Source: Aldehydirespirator sp965220345 (GTDB taxonomy: Bacteria > Actinomycetota > Acidimicrobiia > Acidimicrobiales > Aldehydirespiratoraceae). From it: DNA of 64,000 nt. Position 1 is the first letter of the stretch; each line of letters begins with the position of its first letter. Shown piece after piece: positions 1-8,845 of this stretch. The notes beneath the pieces were generated by a model. That model searched no databases, was not told the origin of the DNA, and saw only the letters and a list, made by a program, of their open reading frames with translations. The stretch is from NCBI GenBank assembly GCA_965220345.1, contig OZ244822.1, positions 1,550,001 to 1,614,000 on the forward strand, given 5' to 3'. The position numbers were made by a program, and so were the translations under genes.

Positions 1-750
1 TTTACTCTTCCGTCCGAAACCAAAGACAGAGTTCCGCGAACCAACCGTTACGGCTATGTGCCTGATCGCGTGCAAGCACGCCAACCAGCAGACGCGGTCG
101 GCAAAGATGCCTCAAGTCTTGCGTCTGAGTATCTCGACATGGGCTTGGCCAACGAGTTCGACCTTGGAACCGTGGAAGTCTTGGGCTGTGAAGGTTTCAC
201 GATCGCGGTTCGCAACTATCAAGATGCCGTGTTGGGTGTAGCGCATCAAGTGCTGGAGGCTTTGGCGGTGAGTTTGGGGGTTCCCGGCTTTTTTGTATCA
301 CGCATGTCGGCACCGCAATGCCGGCTGAGATTCTTGCACTATCGCGCCTGCGAAACTGCGAGTGACGGCTCAATGCCGGTATTGAGCAAACCCCACACCG
401 ACTACGGGGCGATCACCTTGCTTGCTGTTGACGGCAAACCAGGGCTGGAAGTGCTTCACCAGGGTGCCTGGAAGCCGGTTGCAGCACCCGCCGGAGGCTT
501 GATCGTGCAACTTGGTGACATGCTGGCGCGCTGGACCAACGACCGTTACCGCTCCACTCCTCATCGTGTGGTTGGCACATCCGGCACTGACAGGTTCTCG
601 ATCCCGTTCTTCGTGAACCCTGACCCTCAAACTGTGGTATCGGTGATCGATAGTTGCGTGACCGCTGATCAGCCAGCGCGCTATGAGCCGGTCACAGCAG
701 GCGAGTTCCTAGCAGCGCGTATTGACAGCCCCGCTGAGCCCTACATCTAA
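1..750 (+). CDS. 2-oxoglutarate/Fe(II)-dependent oxygenase, 5' truncated by window edge
   Basis: The reading frame is open from base 1, and the residues before the first possible start (GTG at 58) already resemble the N-terminal region of isopenicillin-N-synthase-like oxygenases (RTNRYGYVPD), so the gene begins outside the window. Counting from the GTG at 58, the double-stranded beta-helix core is visible. KPHTDYGAITLL gives the HxD iron ligands, STPHRVV the distal histidine, and RFSIPFF the arginine that binds 2-oxoglutarate. The protein would oxidise a small molecule using O2 and 2-oxoglutarate; the substrate cannot be told. It ends in a 22-bp tandem duplication that spans the stop codon. 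It converges with the amidohydrolase gene that follows. Confidence 0.85.
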   Translation, partial: FTLPSETKDRVPRTNRYGYVPDRVQARQPADAVGKDASSLASEYLDMGLANEFDLGTVEVLGCEGFTIAVRNYQDAVLGVAHQVLEALAVSLGVPGFFVSRMSAPQCRLRFLHYRACETASDGSMPVLSKPHTDYGAITLLAVDGKPGLEVLHQGAWKPVAAPAGGLIVQLGDMLARWTNDRYRSTPHRVVGTSGTDRFSIPFFVNPDPQTVVSVIDSCVTADQPARYEPVTAGEFLAARIDSPAEPYI

Positions 751-773
751 ACCCGCTGAGCCCTATATCTAAA
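730..773. repeat. 22-bp tandem duplication across a stop codon
   Basis: Two adjacent 22-bp copies begin CCCGCTGAGCCCTA and end ATCTAAA; they differ at one base (ACATC versus ATATC). The first copy encodes the last residues and TAA stop of the oxygenase gene. The second copy carries a further in-frame-looking TAA just downstream. It looks like a recent slippage duplication. Confidence 0.85.
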
Positions 774-784
774 GACGCAAACTC

Positions 785-2032
785 TTAGCGCAATATCTGG
801 GTTTGTTGGGTGGCTGCAGCCACTAGCTGACCACGGCGATAAACCCGACGCGACATCGGCGCATCTGCCATAGCAGCTCGCAAAGAAGGTGCGTCAATGG
901 CGACAAAATCGGCTGGATCGCCGGGTTCGAAGTTCACTGGCGGCAGCCCCATCACTCGTCGAGAAGCATTCGAGACCATGTTGTAGGCATCATCAGGCTG
1001 ACGATGCCCGGCCATCACCATCAAAGCAGCAGTCTCGAGCGGATCGCTGCGACCTACCAGATTAAACGGATCTTGCACGTTGTCAGCACCCGCAGCCACC
1101 TCAACTCCAGCATCTACTAGAGCTTTGACAGCGGTAAGGCCACGAGGTGTAGCCACCGCACTGTCACGCCCTTGCAGAAACAGGTTGGTCTGGGGCAGGG
1201 TTATCACCGAGATTCCCGCATCAGCGACTTCTGCGGCTACTGCTGCCTGAGTTTGCTGAGTCTGCACTCCTAGGCTCACACAATGGCTGGCCGTCACCAT
1301 ATTTCCGAAGCCTTTAGAACTCACCTGACGAGCTAGTTCGCGCAGCGTCAGCACCGCCACATCAAGCGTTTCATCGGTGTGCAAATCAATGTCAACATCA
1401 GCGGATTCGGCCAAGCTCAGTACTCCGCTGATGTAAGCCGCCGGGTCGTCCTGCAGGTTCGGGACACCGCCGATGAGATCAACCCCAGCCCCCAAAGCAG
1501 AGTCAAGGGCTTGCCGGTTGCCTGCACTTTCGGGTCCGGTCATAGGGAAACCGGTCAATGCCACCATCTGCAAGTCGATCAAGCCTGCCACTGCCTGCGC
1601 CGCTTCTTGCACCGCTTTCACGCTGACTATGCCCACATCAGCGGTGACGTTTATGTGCGTGCGAACTGCTGTTACTCCATGCACCAGCAGGAGTTCAAGA
1701 GCCTTAGCGGCCCGCTCAACGGTGCGCTCATAAGACAGCTTGCCTTGCTCAGCGGCTGTGAACCAGGCGTTGATGGCACCCATCAGGTCACCGGCGGGGT
1801 TGGGTATCTCATCAGCGGTCAGAGCTTTGTCTAGGTGGGCGTGAGGTTCAGCCATCGCAGGCAGCAGTAGCCAACCACCTAGATCATCAACATCGGCTGC
1901 GTTTTCTTTAGTGTCGCCATCGGCTGGGCTCGAACCGGCAGCCAAGACACTGCTGATCGTTCCATCACGGGGATCAACGGTTACATCAACGTTGCGTCCG
2001 TCGCTGAGGCGAGCGTTGCGCAGCACTTTCAC
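785..2032 (-). CDS. Amidohydrolase family protein, cytosine-deaminase-like
   Basis: This 415-residue metal-dependent hydrolase resembles the CodA/N-isopropylammelide branch of the amidohydrolase superfamily. Visible metal and catalytic positions are EPHAHLDK (His64, His66), LHTDE (His218 and Glu221, matching HCDE of cytosine deaminase), TASHC (His250) and AGADNVQDPFN (Asp317). It would deaminate or hydrolyse a cyclic nitrogen compound in the cytoplasm; the exact substrate is unknown. The GTG start is supported by an AAGGAGG ribosome binding site at 2040-2046, seven bases upstream. It is transcribed divergently from the acyl-CoA ligase gene across about 200 bases in which no other gene was recognised. 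Confidence 0.85.
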   Translation of the reverse strand: MKVLRNARLSDGRNVDVTVDPRDGTISSVLAAGSSPADGDTKENAADVDDLGGWLLLPAMAEPHAHLDKALTADEIPNPAGDLMGAINAWFTAAEQGKLSYERTVERAAKALELLLVHGVTAVRTHINVTADVGIVSVKAVQEAAQAVAGLIDLQMVALTGFPMTGPESAGNRQALDSALGAGVDLIGGVPNLQDDPAAYISGVLSLAESADVDIDLHTDETLDVAVLTLRELARQVSSKGFGNMVTASHCVSLGVQTQQTQAAVAAEVADAGISVITLPQTNLFLQGRDSAVATPRGLTAVKALVDAGVEVAAGADNVQDPFNLVGRSDPLETAALMVMAGHRQPDDAYNMVSNASRRVMGLPPVNFEPGDPADFVAIDAPSLRAAMADAPMSRRVYRRGQLVAAATQQTQILR

Positions 2033-2232
2033 GAATAAGCCTCCTTAGAGGGCGCGCGATTATGTGTGAGTTTACGGTGTTGCAGGGGTGCCATTCTCGC
2101 TGGAGTTCGTTGCGCTCAAGGGCGGCTCGGGATACGGCCTCGCTTCGCTGGGCACTTTCGCTGGTCGGTGCCGCTGGTGCTTAAACAGTGCTCGGTGTGT
2201 GCAGTAGGTGAACTGGGGTGCAAAATAGGGCT

Positions 2233-3768
2233 ATGAAGGTTCCGCTAACAATCCGTGATCACCTTGACCGCGCTTTGGCCGTGTATCCCGACAGGGTTGC
2301 TTTTGTGGATGAGCCTGAGCAGCCAGCACCGTCGCTGGGTGAAGTCACTTTCGCTCGTCTTGCGGCGATGGTCAACTCGACCGGTGCTGCTCTTGATCGT
2401 CTCGGGGTGCCGATGGGCGCGCGGGTGGCCATGGTGTCGCACAACGCTGGACGTTTGCTCGCCAACTTTTGGGGGGTTAGTGCTAACGGACGCATTTTTG
2501 TGCCCATCAACTTCCGGCTCAGCGTGGCCGAGGTGTCTTACATCGTTGAGCATTGCGGTGCCGAAGTGTTGCTTGTTGACCCTGAACTCGCCGATGCTCT
2601 GGACTCGGTGCAATGCCGTCACAAGTTCGTGATCGGTGACGAATCCGATGAGGTCATGTTCGGTTCCAGTGAAACGCCCCAGCCGTGGGCACCCAACGAG
2701 GACGAGGTCGCAGTCATCAACTACACCTCCGGCACTACCGCGCAACCTAAAGGCGTGGCGCAAACCCATCGGAGTCTTTGGCTCAACGCAGCAGTATTCG
2801 GTTTGCATGTCTCGGTAACTGATCGTGACAACTATTTGCATACGCTGCCCATGTTTCACTGCAACGGCTGGGGTATGCCTTATGTGCTGGTAGGCATGGG
2901 GGCTAAGCAGGTGGTGCTGCGCAAAGTGGACGGTGCTGAGATCTTGCGCCGCATCGACAGCCATGACATCACCCTGCTGTGCGGTGCGCCTGCGGTGGTG
3001 GCTGCTGTGCTTGATGCTGCCGCCCAATGGGCAGGTCCCGTGCCGGGGGCGGGACGCACTCGCATGGTGGTAGCTGGTGCGCCGCCACCCACTCGCACTA
3101 TTGAACGCATGGAAACCGACTTGGGCTGGGAGTTCATTCATCTCTATGGCCTCACCGAAACGGCACCAGTGCTGACCTTCAACCGCAGCCGCCCCGAATG
3201 GGATGACTTGTCACCGTCTGACAGGGCACGCAAACTGTCGCGTCAGGGTGTGCCAGCGTTGGGTGTGCGTATGCAGCTAAGTCCATCTGGGGAGTTCCTG
3301 GCTCGCTGCAACCATGTGCTAGACGGTTACTGGGGGCAGCCCGAAGCCGATGCTGAAGCGATTGTTGACGGCTGGTTCCACACCGGTGACGGCGGTTATC
3401 TCGATGATGACGGCTACTACAGCATCACCGATCGACGCAAAGATGTGATCATCTCTGGTGGCGAGAACGTTTCGTCGATTGAAGTGGAAGACGCATTGTT
3501 TTCGCATCCATCGGTGGCTGAAGTAGCGGTGATCGGCGTGCCGCATGAGAAATGGGGCGAAACCGTCAAAGCGCTAGTGGTGCTGGCACCAGGGTCAAGC
3601 GCCACCCCTGAGGAACTGATCGCTTACTGCCGTGAACGCATTGCCGCTTACAAATGCCCCACCTCAGTAGAACTACGTGATGAGCTGGCTCGCACCGCTA
3701 CCGGCAAGCTACAGAAATTCAAGTTACGAGAGCCCTACTGGGAGGGCATGACTAAGGCCGTCAACTAG
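2233..3768 (+). CDS. AMP-forming acyl-CoA synthetase
   Basis: ANL-superfamily ligase of about 511 residues that activates a carboxylic acid with ATP and joins it to coenzyme A. Motifs in order are the phosphate loop INYTSGTTAQPKG, YGLTETAP, the GDGG...Y/ITDRRKD hinge with SGGENVSS, and the C-terminal lysine in RTATGKLQK. The N-terminus PLTIRDHLDRA and overall pattern fit the medium/long-chain fatty acyl-CoA ligase branch, but chain length cannot be read. The ATG at 2233 is preferred because homologues usually start at this MKVPLT-like point; a GTG at 2218 is an alternative five codons upstream with a better spaced purine tract. Confidence 0.87.
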   Translation: MKVPLTIRDHLDRALAVYPDRVAFVDEPEQPAPSLGEVTFARLAAMVNSTGAALDRLGVPMGARVAMVSHNAGRLLANFWGVSANGRIFVPINFRLSVAEVSYIVEHCGAEVLLVDPELADALDSVQCRHKFVIGDESDEVMFGSSETPQPWAPNEDEVAVINYTSGTTAQPKGVAQTHRSLWLNAAVFGLHVSVTDRDNYLHTLPMFHCNGWGMPYVLVGMGAKQVVLRKVDGAEILRRIDSHDITLLCGAPAVVAAVLDAAAQWAGPVPGAGRTRMVVAGAPPPTRTIERMETDLGWEFIHLYGLTETAPVLTFNRSRPEWDDLSPSDRARKLSRQGVPALGVRMQLSPSGEFLARCNHVLDGYWGQPEADAEAIVDGWFHTGDGGYLDDDGYYSITDRRKDVIISGGENVSSIEVEDALFSHPSVAEVAVIGVPHEKWGETVKALVVLAPGSSATPEELIAYCRERIAAYKCPTSVELRDELARTATGKLQKFKLREPYWEGMTKAVN

Positions 3769-3857
3769 TTGCCGGTTCGCGTGATGATCCACTTAAAGTG
3801 ACGTTGGCTTATGCAGACGAATGGCTATAACACGACTGAGACGGAAAGCTCTGTGCT

Positions 3858-4964
3858 GTGATTGATCAGCGGGCTTTGGATGCTTTGACAGAGCGCGTTC
3901 AGCGTGATGTGGATTCTGGCCTGTTGCCAGCCGCGCAGTTCGCGTTGGCTCTCAACGGCGAGATCGTGGTGTCACAAGCTCTCGGTGACTGCAACACAGC
4001 CACCCGTTTCCACACGTATTCGGCGATCAAGCCGTCAGTGTCGCTTACTGTGATGGAACTAGCAGCCGAAGGCCTTTTCGACCTTGAAACGCCGGTAGGC
4101 GATGTGCTGGATCCTTTCGGTGATTCTGGCAAGGATGACATCACCGTGTCGCAAGTGCTGTTGCACGCTGGCGGCTTCCCTTACGCAACGCTAGAGCGCG
4201 AAGAAGTCATCGACCGCACTGAACGGCTTGTGGCTTACGCGGCTTGGCGGACCGAATGGCATCCAGGCACCCGCTATGAATACCACCCTCTTTCGGCGCA
4301 CTGGGTTCTGGCTGACATCATCACCGAAGTAACCGGTAGCCATTTTGCTGATGTGATTACTCAGCGAATGATGACACCGGTGGGCTGTTCACGCTGGCTT
4401 GCTATCGCCGAAGATCAGCAGCATGACGTAGCCGATGTGGTGGGTGTGGGCTCGCTGGTGACCAGAGCTGAACTCATGGCTTTGGGCCTTGAAGAAATCC
4501 CTGGTGCTATCAGCGAAGAGATGTTGACGGTGTTCAACTTGCCGTGGTTGCGTGCTTTGGGAGTTCCCGGTGGCGGCGGGATCACCTGCGCCGAAGAGAT
4601 GGCTTTGTGGTATCAGGCGGTGCTGCACAACAGCAACGACATACTTCGTCCTGAGGTGCGCGTTGATGCTATGACCGTCCGTCAGAACCATCCCGACTGG
4701 ACTGGCACTCCAGCTAACCGCTCACATGCTTTTGTGCTAGCTGGTGATAGTGCCAAGGCCAGCTGGCGTGGACACGGGCACGGCGCTTCTGCGGAAACTT
4801 TCGGTCATGGTGGCGCAGGAGGCCAGATCGCGTTCGCTGATCCTCGCAGCGGCTTGTCGTTCGCGTATTTCACCAACGGTCTCGACCGCAACGAACTCGC
4901 TTCAGCACGCCGCCGGATTTCATTGTCCAGCAAAGCTCTCGCCTGCGTCGCAACACCTGCCTGA
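3858..4964 (+). CDS. Serine hydrolase, class C beta-lactamase fold
   Basis: 368-residue protein of the beta-lactamase/EstB esterase family. The nucleophile motif SxxK is Ser55-Ala-Ile-Lys58 in TYSAIKPS. The second motif is YHPLS (Tyr142), the form typical of esterase-type rather than penicillin-binding members. A GHGGAGGQ segment near the C-terminus is in the place of the KTG/HxG motif. No signal peptide is seen, so it is probably a cytoplasmic esterase or lactonase rather than a resistance enzyme. GTG start. It sits between an acyl-CoA ligase and a CoA-transferase on the same strand, which suggests a shared acyl/CoA ester pathway. Confidence 0.82.
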   Translation: MIDQRALDALTERVQRDVDSGLLPAAQFALALNGEIVVSQALGDCNTATRFHTYSAIKPSVSLTVMELAAEGLFDLETPVGDVLDPFGDSGKDDITVSQVLLHAGGFPYATLEREEVIDRTERLVAYAAWRTEWHPGTRYEYHPLSAHWVLADIITEVTGSHFADVITQRMMTPVGCSRWLAIAEDQQHDVADVVGVGSLVTRAELMALGLEEIPGAISEEMLTVFNLPWLRALGVPGGGGITCAEEMALWYQAVLHNSNDILRPEVRVDAMTVRQNHPDWTGTPANRSHAFVLAGDSAKASWRGHGHGASAETFGHGGAGGQIAFADPRSGLSFAYFTNGLDRNELASARRRISLSSKALACVATPA

Positions 4965-5012
4965 ATCCGGCCTTTGCGCGCCAGCTTCGTGACACAGAAA
5001 TGATTGGGCACT

Positions 5013-6212
5013 ATGACTGAAGGTGCGCTAGCCGGGGTGCGGGTGCTGGACCTAAGCCGTGTGCTGGCTGGCCCTATGTGCTCAATGTGGCTCGGTGATA
5101 TGGGTGCCGATGTCATCAAAGTTGAGCGTCCGGGCACTGGTGACGACACACGAGCCTGGGGACCGCCGTTTGCTGGAACAGAAGCGGCCTACTATCTGGG
5201 TGCTAACCGCAACAAGCGCAGCCTGACACTGGATCTGAGCCTGCCCCGAGGTCGCGAAATCCTTGCCGTGTTAATCCAGGGTGCCGATGTGGTGCTTGAC
5301 AACTTCAAGATAGGCACCCTAGAACGCTGGGGTTTCGATGACGACTGGTATGCCACCGAAGCAGCGACTGTGGTGCGTGCCACCATCTCGGGTTACGGAT
5401 CAACAGGCCCCAAAGCGGCTATGCCCGGTTATGACTTCATCTTGCAGGCCGAGACAGGATTAATGTCCATAACCGGCGAACCCGACGGCGAATCAATGAA
5501 GCTTGGTGTCGCCATTGTGGATGTCTGCACTGGAATGTTCGCCGCCATGTCGGTGCTTGGTGCTCTAGCCGCTCGCAGTCGAACCGGCAAGGGTCAGCGT
5601 ATTGAGCTTTCTTTGCATGACACCGGTATCGCCATGCTCGCCAATGTGGCCGCCAACTACCTAGTCAGTGGCACAGATGCTGTCCGCTACGGCAACGGGC
5701 ATCCCAACGTTGTGCCTTATCGCACTTATCAGGCTTCCGACGGGGAACTAGCCGTGGCGGCGGGCAACGACTCACAGTTCGCAAAGTTCTCTCGGGTGCT
5801 TGGCTGTGAGCAGTGGGCTTGTGACGAGCGGTTCATCCGCAACGCCGACCGGGTTGCTAACCGTGAACTGCTTGACGAGTTGATCGCTGAGCGGATGGCT
5901 AGCCGAACCCGCGCCGAATGGGCTAGCGATTTTGAGGCCAACGGCATTCCCTGCGGGCCTATCAACTCTGTGGCTGAGGCTTTGACTTCCGCTCAAACAC
6001 TGGCTCGCAATATGGTGACTACCGTTGCTCATCCCACCGCTGGGCAACTGCCGATCACGGGCGTGCCGTTCAAGATGTTCGACACACCGGCTGCTGTGCG
6101 CCGCCCGCCGCCCACGCTCGGTCAGCACAGTCGTGAGGTGCTTACCGAACTCGGTTTTGATGAAGCCGAAGTCTTGGATTTGGTGACCGAAGGTGTCACC
6201 ACCGTCGAATAA
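5013..6212 (+). CDS. CaiB/BaiF family CoA-transferase
   Basis: Class III CoA-transferase of 399 residues, which moves coenzyme A between carboxylic acids through an aspartyl-CoA thioester. The N-terminal VRVLDLSRVLAGPMCSMWLGDMGADVIKVE block and the catalytic aspartate in PGYDFILQAETG (Asp141) are both present, and the length is normal for formyl-CoA transferase relatives. The ATG at 5013 gives the expected N-terminus; a TTG at 5004 is an unlikely alternative. The neighbouring acyl-CoA ligase and serine hydrolase suggest catabolism of an organic acid, but the substrate is unknown. Confidence 0.88.
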   Translation: MTEGALAGVRVLDLSRVLAGPMCSMWLGDMGADVIKVERPGTGDDTRAWGPPFAGTEAAYYLGANRNKRSLTLDLSLPRGREILAVLIQGADVVLDNFKIGTLERWGFDDDWYATEAATVVRATISGYGSTGPKAAMPGYDFILQAETGLMSITGEPDGESMKLGVAIVDVCTGMFAAMSVLGALAARSRTGKGQRIELSLHDTGIAMLANVAANYLVSGTDAVRYGNGHPNVVPYRTYQASDGELAVAAGNDSQFAKFSRVLGCEQWACDERFIRNADRVANRELLDELIAERMASRTRAEWASDFEANGIPCGPINSVAEALTSAQTLARNMVTTVAHPTAGQLPITGVPFKMFDTPAAVRRPPPTLGQHSREVLTELGFDEAEVLDLVTEGVTTVE

Positions 6213-6430
6213 GCATCGAGACCCTGCTGTAGACATCCACCAAGCGCATCGCATCGTTGATACTTAGTTTCTCTAAGGTGCGCGAAAGACAAGACTCTTC
6301 GCGTCTCAGGGTTGCTCTGGTGGCTTTCAGATCAAGGGGACCGGAGAGTGACCCTACCCAGATTTGGGAATGAGTCTTATTTTTGTATCCTTGTTGGATC
6401 ATCTTTCGTTCCTTCAAGGAGGCAAACCAA

Positions 6431-7909
6431 ATGAGACCCAAACAGATGAGACGACTTGCGGCTATGTCGAAGCCTTCTGTGGCTAGAGCATCTTGGCTGT
6501 TGGCTTTGGCGGCAGCGGTGTTTCTTGTGGCTGCGAGATGCTCCGACAGCGAGCCCGAAACAGTCGCCGAACCAGCCACCCCCACGACTCAGCCGACCAC
6601 TACTGCGGCACCGACCACTACCGATGCGCCTGCCTCTGAGTCCGAGACGGAGGACGAGCACGATCATGACCACGATCACGAGTCAGCCGATGAGCATGAC
6701 CACGATCACGAGTCCGAGGCGATGGATGAAGCTGGGCATGATCACGAGTTGCCTGAGGTGACAGGACGACTGCTGATCGGTGACGGCACCCACTCCATGC
6801 TGTCGGTGATTGATGTCAGCAGTGACACCGTGATGCAGAACGCGTTTGACCTGGGAGCGCGACCAACCCGGCTTTATCCCACAAAGAGCGGACGTTTCGC
6901 TATTGCTGTTGCCACTGATGCCAACGATGTCCATGTTTTTGATGGTGGCACCTACCTTGAGCCTCACGACGATCACATGGACCTAATCAAGCGTGACGTT
7001 TCAAATCTTGAAGTTGATCTTGCGGGTGAAAGGCCTGTTCACCTCTACATGGGCAACGACTGGGCTGGATTGTTCTATGACGGCTCTGGTGCTGTCGCCT
7101 TCATCGCCGAGGACGGGCTCAAAGAAGACGGCGGTAGCTATGTAGCTCCTCGCATCAATGTGGGATCTCATCACGGTGCTGTGGTGCCGCTGGACAACGA
7201 TCTGTTTGCAGTGTCATACCGGCATCCCGACTACGAATCTGACCCAGAGAGCTACGTGCTACCCATCGGCGCTGAGATCGTTACTGTTGACGGCGAAGTG
7301 CTGCACCAGCAACTGGGTTGTGACGGTTTGCACGGCAATGGTGGCAACGGAACGGTGGCAGTGTTCGGCTGCATTGGCGGAGCGATGTGGGTTGAAGCTC
7401 ACGACTCCGACTATCACGGCGGCTTTGTAGCGGCACCTGAAGGCTCAGCCGAGGATTTCCGGATCGGAACCGTGTGGGGCACATACGGGCTTGACCACTT
7501 TTTGGGTCACGGAAGGACGATCGGGCTCTACGTGGTGCATCCCCATGAGGGCTCCATGGAACTGTTGATTCCTGCTGTTGAGGGACGGTCACCGGTTGAC
7601 GTGAAATTCAGCCACGATGGTGAGAGCTTCCTAGTGATAATGAGCAACGGCGAACTCCGTAAATACGACTCCGAAAGCTTGACCCTTCAGGCAGCCACCA
7701 GCGGTTTCCTTGCTGGCGGTGTGTCTTCCGATTTCTGGGAGCGTCCCAACATGACGACTGCGCCTGGGGCGATCTTCGTGACCGACCCCACCGGTGGCAG
7801 CGTGTTGATGCTCGAAGACGAGAATCTTGAGGTGGTTCATAGCTGGGATGTTGACGGGATCCCCAACAAGATCGCTTTTGTTGGCATTCTTGACCACGAA
7901 GACATGTGA
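6431..7909 (+). CDS. aztD: AztD-like zinc metallochaperone, secreted beta-propeller
   Basis: 492-residue exported protein. The ATG at 6431 is set by an AAGGAGG site at 6416-6422. Residues 19-37 form a hydrophobic signal segment ending in AARC, which is not a clean lipobox because of the arginine at -1. A Thr/Pro linker follows, then a His/Asp/Glu-rich stretch at about 77-105 with repeated HDHDH blocks, a likely flexible zinc-loading arm. The remainder resembles the WD40-like propeller of AztD, with DGGTYLEPHDDHMD, RPVHLY, SHHGAVVPL and CDGLHG segments. AztD delivers zinc to the solute-binding protein of an ABC importer, but no aztABC genes lie beside it here. Function by family resemblance. 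Confidence 0.75.
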   Translation: MRPKQMRRLAAMSKPSVARASWLLALAAAVFLVAARCSDSEPETVAEPATPTTQPTTTAAPTTTDAPASESETEDEHDHDHDHESADEHDHDHESEAMDEAGHDHELPEVTGRLLIGDGTHSMLSVIDVSSDTVMQNAFDLGARPTRLYPTKSGRFAIAVATDANDVHVFDGGTYLEPHDDHMDLIKRDVSNLEVDLAGERPVHLYMGNDWAGLFYDGSGAVAFIAEDGLKEDGGSYVAPRINVGSHHGAVVPLDNDLFAVSYRHPDYESDPESYVLPIGAEIVTVDGEVLHQQLGCDGLHGNGGNGTVAVFGCIGGAMWVEAHDSDYHGGFVAAPEGSAEDFRIGTVWGTYGLDHFLGHGRTIGLYVVHPHEGSMELLIPAVEGRSPVDVKFSHDGESFLVIMSNGELRKYDSESLTLQAATSGFLAGGVSSDFWERPNMTTAPGAIFVTDPTGGSVLMLEDENLEVVHSWDVDGIPNKIAFVGILDHEDM

Positions 7910-7911
7910 CA

Positions 7912-8271
7912 TCAGCACGGCGATACTGCTGCGGCGGCACGGGCTCTGAGGTCAGAGCCCAAGCCGTCGTCGTAAGCCAAGACCCGATCAGCGGTCACAG
8001 GAGTTAGAGCCTTCCAAAGCAGCGGCGACCAGGCGACCTGCGCCGTGACCACCAGACCGGTATCTGCCGCAGCGCACACTGTTACGCCTTCGGTCTCGGG
8101 CAGAGCGCAGCCAGCAGCAGAGACACAACCGGCTACATAGTTGTTTGCTGCGTGTTCGGCTCTGATCTCGGCTAGGTCACCGGCGGCTGCGTGAGCTGCG
8201 TGATCTCGCAGCGACACTGTCATTGCGGTAATCATGGATGCCAGCATCAACACCAGCACTGGCACAGTCAT
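7912..8271 (-). CDS. Small TadE-like pseudopilin / Tad locus protein
   Basis: 119-residue protein with an N-terminal membrane helix (about residues 2-20) followed by an Ala-rich helix and a small domain with four cysteines plus a C-terminal cysteine. This layout matches TadE/TadF/TadG-like minor pseudopilins, although no specific motif proves it. The ATG is well supported by AAGGAG spaced about seven bases upstream. It is the last gene of the minus-strand Tad-like locus and ends three bases from the convergent aztD-like gene. Confidence 0.6.
   Translation of the reverse strand: MTVPVLVLMLASMITAMTVSLRDHAAHAAAGDLAEIRAEHAANNYVAGCVSAAGCALPETEGVTVCAAADTGLVVTAQVAWSPLLWKALTPVTADRVLAYDDGLGSDLRARAAAAVSPC
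7941..7960. terminator. Possible bidirectional hairpin after aztD-like gene
   Basis: GGGCTCTG and CAGAGCCC form a perfect 8-bp stem around AGGT, 31 bases after the aztD-like stop. No T-run follows. The hairpin also lies inside the 3' end of the convergent TadE-like gene, so it may simply be coding sequence. Confidence 0.35.
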
Positions 8272-8343
8272 AGCCGTCTCCTTTGGCTGGGCGGCGGCTT
8301 GCGCCAGCGCAGGTGTTGATTGCTCATAGCTGTCTCATTTCGT

Positions 8344-8727
8344 TTATGGGCATGACACAGGGTGATGCGCCGAGAGAACCGGACGGGTCTGCGCGTAGCC
8401 GACCACGCACACCCGAATAGCACCAGAAGGACCGGACACTTCGCATATCAGCGTGACCGTCGCCCAGCGGCTTGAGGAGACCATGGTGCTTTCCACAGCA
8501 GTGCTGGAGCTTGCTGTTGAGCAAGAATCCAGCGTTGCCCCCGAAGCGATCCGTTCGGCGGTGTCGGCGGCTTGGGAACCCGTCGCCTGAGAGGCTGCCT
8601 GCGCCGCTAGCTCCGATGCCACAGCCACACGAGCCTGACCATTGGCAAGGCTGCCAGCTAGCGCTGTAGCCCAAAGCGTTAGCGCGATCACTGGTATTGC
8701 AATTGCCAAACCGACTGCCTCATCCAT
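8344..8727 (-). CDS. TadE-like pseudopilin
   Basis: 127-residue protein starting MDEAVGLAIAIPVIALTLW, a short acidic leader then one membrane helix, followed by an Ala/Ser-rich helical region and cysteines (CSTAS, LICEVS, VCVVG). This is the general form of TadE-family proteins, thought to initiate or stabilise Flp-type pili. There is no strong ribosome binding site directly in front; instead an 18-codon reading frame with a good site ends across this start codon, suggesting translational coupling. Its place between two other TadE-like genes downstream of tadC supports the call. Confidence 0.6.
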   Translation of the reverse strand: MDEAVGLAIAIPVIALTLWATALAGSLANGQARVAVASELAAQAASQATGSQAADTAERIASGATLDSCSTASSSTAVESTMVSSSRWATVTLICEVSGPSGAIRVCVVGYAQTRPVLSAHHPVSCP

Positions 8728-8776
8728 GGCAATGGCCCATCATTGGTTTCTGTAGCACGGCTATTTCAGTTGTCAC
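8720..8776 (-). CDS. Possible 18-residue leader peptide
   Basis: A GTG at 8774-8776, six bases after an AAGGAG site (8783-8788), opens an 18-codon frame whose TGA lies just inside the start of the TadE-like gene in another frame. It may couple translation of that gene, or it may mean the TadE-like N-terminus is frameshifted. Seen in sequence only; no conservation evidence. Confidence 0.22.
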   Translation of the reverse strand: MTTEIAVLQKPMMGHCHG

Positions 8777-8845
8777 GAGGATCTCCTTTGTCATGCACCT
8801 ATCTCCTTGCTGATGCTGGCACGACTCCAGCATTGGATTCATCGG

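Noticed and set aside
2047..2217. GC-rich gap between the divergent amidohydrolase and ligase genes, inspected for a tRNA or small RNA
   Set aside because: No cloverleaf or T-loop sequence was found. It probably holds two divergent promoters only.
2245..3141. 298-codon open frame on the minus strand
   Set aside because: It lies wholly inside the acyl-CoA ligase gene and its translation has no recognisable motif; it is an antisense shadow.
6361..6400. AT-rich stretch upstream of the AztD-like gene as a possible Zur box
   Set aside because: No convincing palindrome matching known Zur sites could be seen.
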